Origin: Candidatus Binatia bacterium
Lineage (GTDB): Bacteria > Desulfobacterota > Binatia > HRBIN30
Direction: 5' to 3'
Assembly: GCA_937925685.1 (NCBI GenBank)
Contig: CALAMI010000016.1
Span: 5,001-69,000 of the forward strand
DNA length: 64,000 nt
Part shown: piece by piece, positions 54,821-63,826 of the stretch
How positions within the stretch are numbered: position 1 is the first letter of the stretch
Layout: each line of letters opens with the position of its first letter
Made by a program: the position numbers and the translations under genes
The notes under the pieces: generated by a model
Database searches by the model: none
Seen by the model: only the letters and a program-made list of their open reading frames with translations
What the model was told of the DNA's origin: nothing

Positions 54821-56094
54821 TCTTCAGCTCTCCCCGCGCCCGAGTCAGCAGTGTGACGCCTGAACACCAAGCAGCAGTTCGCTCCACCGAAGCCAAAGGC
54901 ATTCGACAGGGCAACGCGGACGGCCGCTCGCCTGGCCTGGTTGGGTACGTAGTCCAAGTCGCACTGCGGGTCCGCCGTCTCATAGTTAATCGTCGGCGGT
55001 AAAAGGCCGTGGTAAAGGGTCAGTGCGGTAAACACCGCTTCGATCGCCCCCGCAGCTCCGAGTGTATGCCCAATCATCGACTTGGTCGAGCTTACAGCCA
55101 AGCGGTAGGCGTGAGCACCAAACACAGCCTTGATCGCCCTCGTTTCGCTCTCGTCGTTCAACGGGGTCGAGGTGCCGTGGGCATTGATATAGCCCACCTC
55201 TGTGGGGTCCACTCTGGCGTCCGCTAAAGCTCGCCGCATGCATTCTGCTGCGCCTCGCCCTTCGGGGGCCGGGGCTGTGAGGTGATAGGCATCGTCATTA
55301 GCGCCGTAACCAACAATCTCCGCATAAATCCGTGCTCCACGCGCAAGGGCACGTTCCAAGGTCTCCATAAACAACATGCCGCCACCCTCGGCAAGCACGA
55401 AACCGTCGCGCTCACGATCGAACGGGCGGCTGGCGCGGCGCGGCTCGTCATTCCGCGTTGACAGGGCACGCATCGCCGCGAACCCGGCCACCGTCAGCGG
55501 GGTAATTGGGGCCTCCGTACCCCCTGCCAGGGCCGCATCCTGAAAACCACCACGAATGCGCCGAAATGCCTCGCCAACGGCGTGACCACCAGACGCGCAA
55601 GCACTCATGACGGCGAAATTCTCACCCTGGATTCCGAATCTCATCGCCACGTGGGCCGGAGCTATGTTGGCAATCAAACGGGGAATAAAAAATACGCTCG
55701 GTCGCTTCATTCCAGTTTCGTAAAATTCGCGGACGCCATCTTCCACCGTACCGATCCCCCCAAAGCCAACCCCGATGATCACCGCAATTCGTTCGGGATC
55801 CATGAGAGCCGCCTCGCCCCCCGCATCGGAGACCGCTTGATCGGCACTGACCAACGCGTACTGAGAAAATAAATCCAACCTCTTCAATTCGCGTCGGTCA
55901 ATAACAGCACTGGGATCGAAGTCCTTTACCTCGCCAGCGATTTGGACGGGGAGCCCCGAAGCGTCGAACCGCTTGATGCGATCGATTCCAGACTGCCCCG
56001 CACAAAGGCGGGACCAGCTCTCGGACACGTTGCACCCAAGCGGCGTAACGAGCCCAAGCCCGGTAATGACCACGCGGCGCCCGCTGCCATTCAT
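54808..56094 (-). CDS. fabF: 3-oxoacyl-ACP synthase II (KAS II)
   Basis: Condensing enzyme of fatty-acid elongation, 428 residues. The catalytic Cys is in MSACASGGHAVGEA (about 170), with His in NAHGTSTPLND and KSMIGHTLGAAGAIE, giving the Cys-His-His triad. It starts MNGSGRRVVITGLGLVTPLG. ATG 56094 is chosen; an in-frame ATG at 56142 would add 16 residues (MGLLESLWRFF), and the frame opens to 56304. Neither has a strong ribosome site. It is the first gene of the unit with the ArsA-like pair. A promoter should lie in 56100-56400, before the terminator at 56407-56445 that ends the next transcript. Confidence 0.92.
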   Translation of the reverse strand: MNGSGRRVVITGLGLVTPLGCNVSESWSRLCAGQSGIDRIKRFDASGLPVQIAGEVKDFDPSAVIDRRELKRLDLFSQYALVSADQAVSDAGGEAALMDPERIAVIIGVGFGGIGTVEDGVREFYETGMKRPSVFFIPRLIANIAPAHVAMRFGIQGENFAVMSACASGGHAVGEAFRRIRGGFQDAALAGGTEAPITPLTVAGFAAMRALSTRNDEPRRASRPFDRERDGFVLAEGGGMLFMETLERALARGARIYAEIVGYGANDDAYHLTAPAPEGRGAAECMRRALADARVDPTEVGYINAHGTSTPLNDESETRAIKAVFGAHAYRLAVSSTKSMIGHTLGAAGAIEAVFTALTLYHGLLPPTINYETADPQCDLDYVPNQARRAAVRVALSNAFGFGGANCCLVFRRHTADSGAGRAEECRC

Positions 56095-56406
56095 GCAACC
56101 CTGTGGGTAGAAGAACCGCCACAACGATTCAAGCAAACCCATTACGGTCAGTGCCCCGCGTTGACTCCCGAGGGTACCGCCACCCATAACTCCGCTTAGC
56201 CAAAACCTCCTCTGCAGGAGCCTGCGGCCTCTGCGGTCGGGCGTCTTGTCAGCTGCACCTGCTCGACGAGAAAAGCTACGCTGAGAGTTGCGGTGGCGGT
56301 GCAACCCTCACGGCCCCCTGAACGCCCAAATCGGCGGCGCCATCCGTTGCACTTGCACCCGGGCGACCTCTCCTCGTCGACGGAAACGAGCAGCGCGTCA
56401 GCCCAC

Positions 56407-56445
56407 AAAAAAGCAGCGGGGAGCCCTAAAAGGGCTCCCCGCTGC
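56407..56445 (-). terminator. Strong intrinsic terminator after the cohesin-like gene
   Basis: Perfect 15-bp stem: 56413-56427 (GCAGCGGGGAGCCCT) pairs with 56431-56445, loop AAA. On the minus strand six T follow the stem (56407-56412). It lies 20 nt downstream of the stop at 56465 and is the best-defined terminator in the window. Confidence 0.9.
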
Positions 56446-56464
56446 ACCTCACGCGGAAACCGGC

Positions 56465-57298
56465 TTAACGGCGTGTCCTCCGGCGTAGCACTAGAACAGC
56501 CAGTGGTGCCAACAGCCACCACGAAACCGCGCTGGAACCATTTGCGGTGATGTGGCAACCATCCTCGTCCTCGACCACCGCCGAAGTGTGGGTTGGGCTG
56601 GGCGTTGCCGTAGCTCGCGGAGTTGGGGTGTTCGTGGGTACGCCTCTGGTAAATGTGGGAGTTGCTGTCGGAGCCACCGTGTTCGTCGGTGTATTGGTCG
56701 GCACCGCCGGAATTGTCGGCGTCGGAGTTGGGCTTGGCGGTTGGGGCCCGCGCACGCACACCTTGCCCTCGCGCCCGGTGAATCCTGAAACCGCCTGCCC
56801 ACCAGGAGTGCTCCCTCGTGCGTTGGTCACGTTCAATGTCCCACTGCCACTGACCGTCACATTGCACGTGTACAACACCGACCCGTTGGGAATCGGATCC
56901 ACGTTGTCCGTGGCAAACACAATCGCTCGCACCCCAGTGCACGCATCCCCACTGCAACCAGCAGGCTGGAAGGCAAACGAAGTCCCCGGCTTGTTGATGT
57001 CCGGATTCACCGTACAGTCCGGCCGCCCATTCGACCGGGCCTTCACCCGCACATTGGCATCGAACACAATGTCATTCTGTGTCCCGGCAATCTCCTGCCC
57101 CCCAGTCGCTAGCTTCACCGTAATGACCGCATCCCCAGCAGCATCCACGTTCAAATCTTCAATGTACACTGCTGGCCCAGCCGGCGCCGGACGCGGATCC
57201 GGACACGTTTGCGCCCGCGCCGTCGCAGCAAGCATTCCACCTAAGGCAAGTGCCCCTACGCCCACAAACACCTTGATAAGCCCGATTCGTCTCCGCAT
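56465..57298 (-). CDS. Secreted cohesin-like protein with Thr/Pro linker and GC-TM-Arg C-terminal tail
   Basis: A 277-residue exported protein. A signal peptide (about 5-29, cleaved near ARA-QT) is followed by a cohesin-like beta-sandwich (VYIEDLNVDAAGDAVITVKL through GSVLYTCNVTV; about 40-185), then a TPT-rich linker (about 200-245). The C-terminal tail has DGCHI, a hydrophobic stretch WWLLAPLAVLVL and RRRTRR, the three-part pattern of MYXO-CTERM type surface sorting signals. Start ATG 57298 has GGAGGGAGGAG upstream. It forms a minus-strand run with the two following secreted genes. A matching sorting protease is not in the window. Confidence 0.85.
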   Translation of the reverse strand: MRRRIGLIKVFVGVGALALGGMLAATARAQTCPDPRPAPAGPAVYIEDLNVDAAGDAVITVKLATGGQEIAGTQNDIVFDANVRVKARSNGRPDCTVNPDINKPGTSFAFQPAGCSGDACTGVRAIVFATDNVDPIPNGSVLYTCNVTVSGSGTLNVTNARGSTPGGQAVSGFTGREGKVCVRGPQPPSPTPTPTIPAVPTNTPTNTVAPTATPTFTRGVPTNTPTPRATATPSPTHTSAVVEDEDGCHITANGSSAVSWWLLAPLAVLVLRRRTRR

Positions 57299-57422
57299 GT
57301 TTACTCCTCCCTCCAACTTAGACGCTGCAAAGAGCGCCACTCGTCTACCGCAAAATGCCCATCTTCGTCTAGATGGCAGGTAACTTTTCTTCTGTATTTC
57401 ACGTGTATTTCACGAGCCGGGA

Positions 57423-58379
57423 TTACCCGCGCTGACACCCGTTCAAAGCGTTATTTACTGCCTTGATGATCTCGTCGATGGTAATCTCTCCATCCCGATT
57501 CTCGTCCCCTGCCGTACAGTCACTGATTGGCCTCGAGCCCAGGGCAATGTTCACCATACTGATCAACTCGTCGATGGTGACCTGGCCGTCACCGCCACAG
57601 TCGCCAATGCACGCAGCGCCAGCAATGTCCACGCGGCCATCCTCGATAACAATCTGGCTCACAGGATTGGCTGACTGGCAAGGTGGTTGGCCAGAAACTG
57701 GAACACATGTTTGATCCACCGCTAACCGGTCGCCTATCGAAAGGAACGCAGTGTACTGCGGTCGAGTGGAATCACGGGTTTCCGTGTACACGTGCAAGGG
57801 CTGCGGGCCACTCGCTCCTGCCACCACTTGTAAATCGATGGTGAACAATTCCTGCGGGCCTGCGGGTAAAATCGGTATTTCGATAGGATTGGGCCCGGGT
57901 GTTGGCAGCGGATCAGGACCGTAAACTACGATGTTGATGAAGGGATCCGGCGTCCCGTTGTCACTGGGGCACAAGCAGTGGGTTCGACCACCAGCACACG
58001 TGTAATTTTCCACAACGACACGGAAGTTCGAGATCGCGGGGTTGCGGCGAACCGCAGCAGGCAGCCCGTTTTCTCCTTGGGTGCAATCCGCAAGCCGTAA
58101 GTTCGGCCCAACGTGCAGGGTGAACGCAATAGCTGCAATCTCGTCAATGCCCCCGGGCGTCGAGTCGGCCGGACCTTGCTGGAACTCCACCGGAACAGTA
58201 ACCACATCCCCGGGATTTCCCACAGCACTACCCACCGTCAGTCGGGCACAGGCACCGGGGTCGGGGCACGGTGCGACAGTCTGCCCGAAGGCAGCTTGCT
58301 CTAAGCAGATGGCACCGGCGAGAACTACTGCCACCCACCACTTCCGACCTCTTGCGCTTCGCATATGTCTCCGCCTCAT
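57423..58379 (-). CDS. Secreted cohesin-like protein ending in a paired Ca-binding (dockerin-like) module
   Basis: A 318-residue exported protein with a signal peptide (about 13-32). The body (about 40-235) is a cohesin-like sandwich with several Cys pairs (HCLC near 132, CVP...PPC near 227). The C-terminal module (about 255-315) has CIGDCGGDGQVTIDELISMV and then DENRDGEITIDEIIKAV, two EF-hand-like DxDxDG loops bounded by Cys. The same module ends the next gene, so the two share a recent ancestor. Start ATG 58379 with GAGG about 12 nt upstream. Ca binding is inferred from the loops. Confidence 0.85.
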   Translation of the reverse strand: MRRRHMRSARGRKWWVAVVLAGAICLEQAAFGQTVAPCPDPGACARLTVGSAVGNPGDVVTVPVEFQQGPADSTPGGIDEIAAIAFTLHVGPNLRLADCTQGENGLPAAVRRNPAISNFRVVVENYTCAGGRTHCLCPSDNGTPDPFINIVVYGPDPLPTPGPNPIEIPILPAGPQELFTIDLQVVAGASGPQPLHVYTETRDSTRPQYTAFLSIGDRLAVDQTCVPVSGQPPCQSANPVSQIVIEDGRVDIAGAACIGDCGGDGQVTIDELISMVNIALGSRPISDCTAGDENRDGEITIDEIIKAVNNALNGCQRG

Positions 58380-58426
58380 GATCGCTGTTCCTCTGTCGCC
58401 TCCGCGCGGCCTGTCCTAGCCCACGG

Positions 58427-59875
58427 TTACACGTTCCCGCAACCACCCAACGCCCGGTTTACCGCCTGAATGATTTCGTCAATGGTGATGTCACCGTCTC
58501 CGTTGGCATCCCCCGCTAAACAATTCTGCACCGGGGTCGAACCAAGGGCAATATTCACCATGAGAATCAACTCCTCAATCGTGACCTCCCCATCGCCGCC
58601 ACAGTCGCCAACGCACACTCTCGGCGGTGTCGGGGTCACCGTCGGCGTTGGAGCTGGAGTACCACCGGTCCGATTCAACAAGATGGTCACTGTTTCAAAG
58701 TCCTGACTTGTCACAGCGATGTCGAACCAGCCATCGCGATCAAAATCCTCCGTAACCACGGCACCGGGCGCGGGACCAACCTCGAACGACACCGGAGGTC
58801 CAAATGACCCGTCGCCCGTACCGAGCACCACAGCTACCTTATCGTCGAATTCTCCAGCACATGCAATGTCCACCCGCTCATCTCGGTTAAAATCCGCGAC
58901 CACGCACCCGACCAACTGTACCGCTACTGGGAAATTCCCTATGAGTTGAAATTGGAAATTCCCCTGGTTCAGAAATACAGCGACATCGTCGAGATCCTGA
59001 TTGACCACAGCCAAGTCCAGTGCCCGGTCCCCATTGAAATCATCCAAGAGAACATCGACGGGTGTGTCGATAAACTCGCCTTGGACTTCGGTCACAAGGG
59101 CAAACATACCCCCACCCTGACCTGAAAGAACCAATACCGAACCTACACTGAGCTCTCCAGATGTTGTGCTGGCAACGACGAGGTCCACCCGTCCGTCGCC
59201 GTTCAGATCACCCGGCACAACCGCGATGGGGCCTGATCCCACAGAAATTGGATTTTGCTGCGGGACGAAACCGCCGCGACCGTTACCTAACAAGACGCTC
59301 AGTGAATCGTCCAAGTTATTGACCGCCACGGCATCGAGTCGGCCGTCACGGTTCCAGTCGCCCAATGCAACGGCAGCGGGTGCTTCACCAACAGCGAATC
59401 CAGTCGGTGGACCGAAAACGCCTCCACCTTGGTTCAGCATCACGACCACGGCACTAGCGCTATCGCTTACTGCCACGATATCCAGGGCGTCGTCGCCGTT
59501 GAGGTCACCCAGCACCACGTCACGAAGCCCAGGGTAATCCGTCAACTCGTAAACAGAGGGCGGCTCGATGAATGTACCGTCCCCCATGCCAAAGAGAATT
59601 CCGAGGAGCTCGCCGTCAGCGTCCGCAACCACAAGATCTACTTTACCGTCATTATCGACGTCGCCGGCGGCCAGTGTTTGCAGAGAGGCTCCGCTAAACG
59701 ACGGCTCGCTCGGCACGCGCTCGAACAACAGCCCTATTCCGCCTCCGACAGGACCCACGCTTCCAACAACGACGGCAACCATCCACAATCCACGCAAGAT
59801 CTTCTGCCAACGCGAAGAAAGCACTAGTGCAAGCCTTTCGCTCCCATCCCAAGTTCCTGTATGTGAAAGCTGCAC
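58427..59875 (-). CDS. Secreted FG-GAP/VCBS beta-propeller protein with dockerin-like end
   Basis: A 482-residue secreted protein. A hydrophobic segment (about 28-47) is the signal or anchor. About seven repeats of roughly 50 residues follow, each with the Ca-binding D-x-[ND]-x-DG/R-x-D loop (DVDNDGKVD, DLNGDDALD, DWNRDGRLD, DLNGDGRVD, DFNGDRALD, DFNRDERVD, DFDRDGWFD), the FG-GAP pattern of a seven-bladed propeller. A short TPT linker (TPAPTPTVTPTPP) leads to the paired module CVGDCGGDGEVTIEELI... and DANGDGDITIDEII. It ends in a gene-poor divergent spacer before the next plus-strand gene. Adhesion or binding role is inferred from the architecture. Confidence 0.88.
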   Translation of the reverse strand: MQLSHTGTWDGSERLALVLSSRWQKILRGLWMVAVVVGSVGPVGGGIGLLFERVPSEPSFSGASLQTLAAGDVDNDGKVDLVVADADGELLGILFGMGDGTFIEPPSVYELTDYPGLRDVVLGDLNGDDALDIVAVSDSASAVVVMLNQGGGVFGPPTGFAVGEAPAAVALGDWNRDGRLDAVAVNNLDDSLSVLLGNGRGGFVPQQNPISVGSGPIAVVPGDLNGDGRVDLVVASTTSGELSVGSVLVLSGQGGGMFALVTEVQGEFIDTPVDVLLDDFNGDRALDLAVVNQDLDDVAVFLNQGNFQFQLIGNFPVAVQLVGCVVADFNRDERVDIACAGEFDDKVAVVLGTGDGSFGPPVSFEVGPAPGAVVTEDFDRDGWFDIAVTSQDFETVTILLNRTGGTPAPTPTVTPTPPRVCVGDCGGDGEVTIEELILMVNIALGSTPVQNCLAGDANGDGDITIDEIIQAVNRALGGCGNV

Positions 59876-60016
59876 TATGCGGCCAAGTTTCTCCTACTGT
59901 CAAGACACGTTCGCGAGTCTGCCATCAGGCCAAAGAGCAGTTTGTCTCCCAGAAGGGGCCGCAGCGCGGCCTTGCCGCGCTCGCCTGGTGAAAACCGTTT
60001 CCTTTGGAGGAACAGC

Positions 60017-61117
60017 ATGATCACAGAATGGGATGAATACCCCGTACACCAAACGCCCGAGCCCGTTGCCTTCCCCGGGACGAGCGATCGCAATTTCTAC
60101 GACCGGTACTTTTTCCACGGCTACGACTTGGAGCGCGGGATCTTTTTCGCTGCCGCTTTGGGTTTTTATCCGAACCGAAGCGTCGTGGATGGCGCCTTTA
60201 ATGTGGTCTACGAGGGCCGTCAACACATTGTTCGTGCCTCTAGACTTTGCACCGGCAACCGATCGCGTCTCAGCGTAGGTCCATTGCACGTCGAAGTCAT
60301 TGAACCCCTGCGGACTCTACGGATATGCGTTGACGAAAACCCGTGGGAGCTCGCAGCCGACCTTTATTTCTTGCGCCGTACCCCTCCCATTGAAGAACCT
60401 CGCTTTCAACAGCGTGCGCACACTCGCCTATGGATGGATTATACCCGGATGACGCAACACGGCCGCTGGAGAGGATGGGTGCGAGTGCAAAACGCTCGGG
60501 TGGATCTCGATCCGACGAGAAGCTTAGGAGCGAGGGATCGTTCCTGGGGCCTTAGGCCCGTCGGCGAGCCAGAAGCCGGCGCACCCGTTCTTCCTTGGCA
60601 GTTCTTTTGGCTGTGGGCGCCTCTTCATCTTCCTGATGCTTGTCTTCACTTTGCGGTAAGCGAGTACGCCGACGGTAAGAGGTGGCACGAGTACGCCGTT
60701 GTTGTTCCCGACACTGGTACAACCAACGCTGCGGTTGAAGCACGGGAGGGGCGGTTGCAATACGATTTGGATTTTCGTCCGGGAACTCGCCACATCCGCA
60801 AAGCGCAGTTTCGATTAGAGTTGGCAGACCATCAGCAGTTGCACGTCGCACTCGAGCCAATCTTTCACTTTTACATGGCTGGGCTCGGCTATGGCCATCC
60901 CGCGTGGGGCCACGGGCGTTATCTTGGTGACGAGGTGGTCGCTGGGGAGATCTGGGACTTGAACACAATTGATCCAGCTCTGCCGCTTTACCTCCACGTA
61001 CAGTCGCTCACCCGGGTTCGCTGCCAGTCGGGAGAAGGGCTTGGAGTTCTCGAGCAGCTGATCATCGGCCCCCATGCTCCCACTGGGCTCAGCGGACTTT
61101 TCGACCCCGCACCGTAG
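60017..61117 (+). CDS. Conserved hypothetical protein with CrtC/lipocalin-like features
   Basis: A 366-residue soluble protein starting MITEWDEYPVHQTPEPVAF. No signal peptide or membrane segment. The sequence is mainly beta with Trp- and Arg-rich strands (WMDYTRMTQHGRWRGWVRV, LGARDRSWGLRPVG, WQFFWLWAPLHLPD), which resembles the DUF7064/CrtC-type lipocalin-like hydratases found in actinobacteria and Binatota-like genomes. This assignment is tentative. ATG 60017 has GGAGGA about 7 nt upstream; the frame runs back to 59942 without support. It is divergent from the FG-GAP gene. Function unknown. Confidence 0.65.
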   Translation: MITEWDEYPVHQTPEPVAFPGTSDRNFYDRYFFHGYDLERGIFFAAALGFYPNRSVVDGAFNVVYEGRQHIVRASRLCTGNRSRLSVGPLHVEVIEPLRTLRICVDENPWELAADLYFLRRTPPIEEPRFQQRAHTRLWMDYTRMTQHGRWRGWVRVQNARVDLDPTRSLGARDRSWGLRPVGEPEAGAPVLPWQFFWLWAPLHLPDACLHFAVSEYADGKRWHEYAVVVPDTGTTNAAVEAREGRLQYDLDFRPGTRHIRKAQFRLELADHQQLHVALEPIFHFYMAGLGYGHPAWGHGRYLGDEVVAGEIWDLNTIDPALPLYLHVQSLTRVRCQSGEGLGVLEQLIIGPHAPTGLSGLFDPAP

Positions 61118-61167
61118 CGGACTGCAGCCCTCGTGTAGCGAGGAAGCCTGTCCTTCTTCCCATTCGT

Positions 61168-61563
61168 CTAGCAACCGTTGGCCGAGCGTGTTGCGCGCAA
61201 CGTGTCAGGAATAGCCCGCAGCCACCCAGAAAGCAGTGCCAGCACGAGCACCAAGTCAAAGAGGTGCGCCATGGCTGCAAACGGGGGAAGGGTTAGGGCC
61301 CCGTAAAAATCCGCCAGTGCCCGACCCGTCAAACTAGCCAAAGCGGCCCACACCACGGGCATATGCGACGCGGGCTTGCGGGCACAGCCAAGAAACACAA
61401 GACCAAGCCCCAGCTCAGCCACCAGGAAGGCACTTACCGTCGAGTCGATAGGTGTTGGGCACGGCACATCATCGTGCCCACTTAAAGCCACGCATCCTCG
61501 GAAACATATCCAAGCCACGCGCAAGACGGCACCGGCTGCCATGCCGTAAAAAACTAAAGCCAT
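61168..61563 (-). CDS. Small integral membrane protein, unknown function
   Basis: A 131-residue hydrophobic protein with about four membrane segments (near 1-20, 40-62, 70-90 and 98-120). It starts MALVFYGMAAGAVLRVAW with AGAGGAAA just upstream; the frame opens seven codons earlier. Segment edges have Arg/Asp, and CFRGC holds a Cys pair. No family recognised. Convergent with the upstream hypothetical gene and divergent from the HEAT-repeat gene. Confidence 0.65.
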   Translation of the reverse strand: MALVFYGMAAGAVLRVAWICFRGCVALSGHDDVPCPTPIDSTVSAFLVAELGLGLVFLGCARKPASHMPVVWAALASLTGRALADFYGALTLPPFAAMAHLFDLVLVLALLSGWLRAIPDTLRATRSANGC

Positions 61564-61760
61564 TTTCCTCTCGTACCCGGTCACCGCCTGTTACACCCCC
61601 TGCCTGGCGGGCTGCAAGCTGGACTAAGTGGGTGGCCGAGGCCAATGCCGTCCACACTGACACCAGACTTGAGACTCGCATCAGGTCGACCTTCGGGGAA
61701 CTTCATCGCCGGGAAACGTAAGCTCTTTCCGGACTCTTTCGCTCTTGCTAAGGGAATCGT

Positions 61761-62612
61761 GTGTCGACCCACGAGCCGCCTCAAAAAACAGGCCAGTCAA
61801 CCCATTGGTGGGTTCTTGGATTCGCTGTTGTCTCAGCGGGGGTGCTTGGCCTCTGGTACTTTCGCTCTGGCGAACATGGCCGAGGCTCGAGACTTGCCGA
61901 TGAGCCCGAACAACAGGAAGACTACCGCGGTTCTGGGGTTACTCGGGCGGAACAACGTTTACGAGAGCTGCGCGCAGCGCACCAGTCGGCTAGCGGTAGT
62001 GCGCTTGAAGGCGACAAACAAGCCCGCGCTTCGGAAGAAGCTCAAGGCGGGCGTTTCCAAGTCCCAGAAAGGGGTGTCGGCGCAACCACGAGCACAAAGG
62101 TAAAACCGAAAGCTGGAGCTTCAGCTGCTGGGGCGGAGGATGGTGACGCCACGGCCGACTCAGGATACGACGAGCCAGACCCAGACGACATTCCGGCCCT
62201 CAAACGCATGGCACTCGAAGACCCGGATCCTGACCGGCGCCTTGCCGCGGTAACGCTTCTCGGTGCATCAGACGATCCCCAAGCAATCCCTATTTTGGCG
62301 GAGGTTCTGAAGGACCAGGATGAGGAAGTTCGACTTGCGGCAATCCAGTCCCTTGCGGACATGACAGGCGACGTGCCGGTAGAGGTGCTGGGAAACGCGG
62401 CACTTAGTGACCCTTCCCCAGACAACCGCTACGAAGCGCTCGAGGCGCTCGCCGATCTTGCCGGACCTGCAGCTCGGCCTTACCTGGAGCGCGCGCTGCA
62501 CGATCCCGATGAAGACGTTGCCTCCCTTGCGGAAAGTCTGTTGGAACTCGAGCGTGAGGGAGAAGAGGAGCGGGGGGACTCTACTTCGCCCTCCATGAGG
62601 GAACCACGCTAA
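61761..62612 (+). CDS. Membrane-anchored HEAT-repeat protein
   Basis: A 283-residue protein from a GTG preceded by TAAGGGA at 5 nt. One N-terminal membrane segment (about 16-35, WWVLGFAVVSAGVLGLWYF) anchors it, followed by a low-complexity region (about 40-130) and about four HEAT-like helical repeats (130-275). Each carries a D-P-(D/E)-x3-R or similar start (DPDPDRRLAAVTLLG, DQDEEVRLAAIQSLA, DPSPDNRYEALEALA, DPDEDVASLAESLL). This is a protein-interaction scaffold. It converges with the penicillin-binding-like gene. Function unknown. Confidence 0.75.
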   Translation: MSTHEPPQKTGQSTHWWVLGFAVVSAGVLGLWYFRSGEHGRGSRLADEPEQQEDYRGSGVTRAEQRLRELRAAHQSASGSALEGDKQARASEEAQGGRFQVPERGVGATTSTKVKPKAGASAAGAEDGDATADSGYDEPDPDDIPALKRMALEDPDPDRRLAAVTLLGASDDPQAIPILAEVLKDQDEEVRLAAIQSLADMTGDVPVEVLGNAALSDPSPDNRYEALEALADLAGPAARPYLERALHDPDEDVASLAESLLELEREGEEERGDSTSPSMREPR

Positions 62613-62657
62613 GGGCGGGGCAGGTAGCGGCTGCACCCGCACATAGTGCTCCTCGGC

Positions 62658-63794
62658 TCAACGTGGGTGTTGAGCATTGGCTGCGCGAACCCCGCGGCTG
62701 CCAACCGCCTTGGGGCTCACCACGGGCACCACAGCCAATGCCTGATCGTCAAATCGAATGACCAACTCACCCAGGCGCTCTCCTTTGGCTACGGGCGCCG
62801 TAATTACCGTGGGAACTTGGAACAGCACCTCCACCTGCGCTTCGCTTGCTTTACGGCGAGGGATGCGTACCTCCGCGGCAGCGAGCGGTACGATGAAAGG
62901 TTCCGTGCCCCCTTCCACGGAAATAGGCACAGCCAACGACTCGCCCGCTCGGACCACAGTCACCAACTCGAACTCCGCACGTGCTTGAAGCAAACTGCCG
63001 AGAAGGCCCTCCATCGCTGTATTGACGTCTTCAACTCCTAGTCGCACCGCCAACAGCGTCATTCCGTCCCTCTCGCTCAGCAAGATACCCAACCGCTGGT
63101 AATGGCGTGCTGTGCGCCGGGGATCGTGAAAGCGATCGTAAAACGCCCACACGCCCGCCTCGCTCGGCGGCAGATGCTTGTTGGCCAAAACAATGCGCCC
63201 CTGATCGAATGGAAAGCCGCGCAAGGTACCCCACCGGCGCACTTCTTCGTGATCCCGCCATAGCACCGCGACGAGCCGAGCCAACTCATAAGGCGTCGTT
63301 ACGCTTCCGGGAACCTCGCGACCTAAGTCGGCGACGCGGGTGGAGGTAAGCCCCATGCGGCGCGCCCGCTCATTTAACGCCTCGATCGCATTGGCTCGGG
63401 AGCCCCACATTGCCTCCGCCGCCACTGCAGCAGCTAGGTCACTGCGGGACAGCAAAATTGCCTTGAGCAAATCCGATAACAGATATGTTTTCTCGGCTGC
63501 TAGCCTCAGAGGCTCCCCGGGGCGCGCGCCTAATTCGTGCAACGTTTGAACGTCCACGCTCACGGGCACGTCCAGGGGGAGCATTCCAAGCTTGGCTTGC
63601 TCCAAAGCGGAAAGAAGAACAAGAAGCTGGTAAGTAGCCCCCGCCGGCTGCACCTCTTCTGCTCGCTCACCGAGCAACAACGCGCCGGTACGGACATCCA
63701 CCACGGCGCAATTGGCTGCTCCAACCCTCGGAGAGACGACGGCACCGTACGACAGGACCATCAATCCCATACGCACCAACCAGGGAAGCCGCAT
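62658..63794 (-). CDS. D-Ala-D-Ala carboxypeptidase (S11) family protein without catalytic motifs
   Basis: A 378-residue exported protein with the DacA fold. Signal peptide (about 5-26, near VGA-AN); the fold starts CAVVDVRTGALLLGERAEEV, as in PBP5. The SxxK site is replaced by G-A-T-Y (52-55), the SxN region by SRSDLAAAVAAE (about 116-127), and KTG by RRTAR (226-230). A C-terminal beta domain (about 275-360) with LGELVIRFDDQALAVVPVV is present. It therefore should neither bind penicillin nor cleave D-Ala. Its fold is otherwise complete, so it is a candidate pseudoenzyme in cell-wall control. It follows a partial gene of unknown function upstream. Confidence 0.8.
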   Translation of the reverse strand: MRLPWLVRMGLMVLSYGAVVSPRVGAANCAVVDVRTGALLLGERAEEVQPAGATYQLLVLLSALEQAKLGMLPLDVPVSVDVQTLHELGARPGEPLRLAAEKTYLLSDLLKAILLSRSDLAAAVAAEAMWGSRANAIEALNERARRMGLTSTRVADLGREVPGSVTTPYELARLVAVLWRDHEEVRRWGTLRGFPFDQGRIVLANKHLPPSEAGVWAFYDRFHDPRRTARHYQRLGILLSERDGMTLLAVRLGVEDVNTAMEGLLGSLLQARAEFELVTVVRAGESLAVPISVEGGTEPFIVPLAAAEVRIPRRKASEAQVEVLFQVPTVITAPVAKGERLGELVIRFDDQALAVVPVVSPKAVGSRGVRAANAQHPR

Positions 63795-63826
63795 AGGGGC
63801 CCCGCTACCACAATTGCTGCGCTTTG

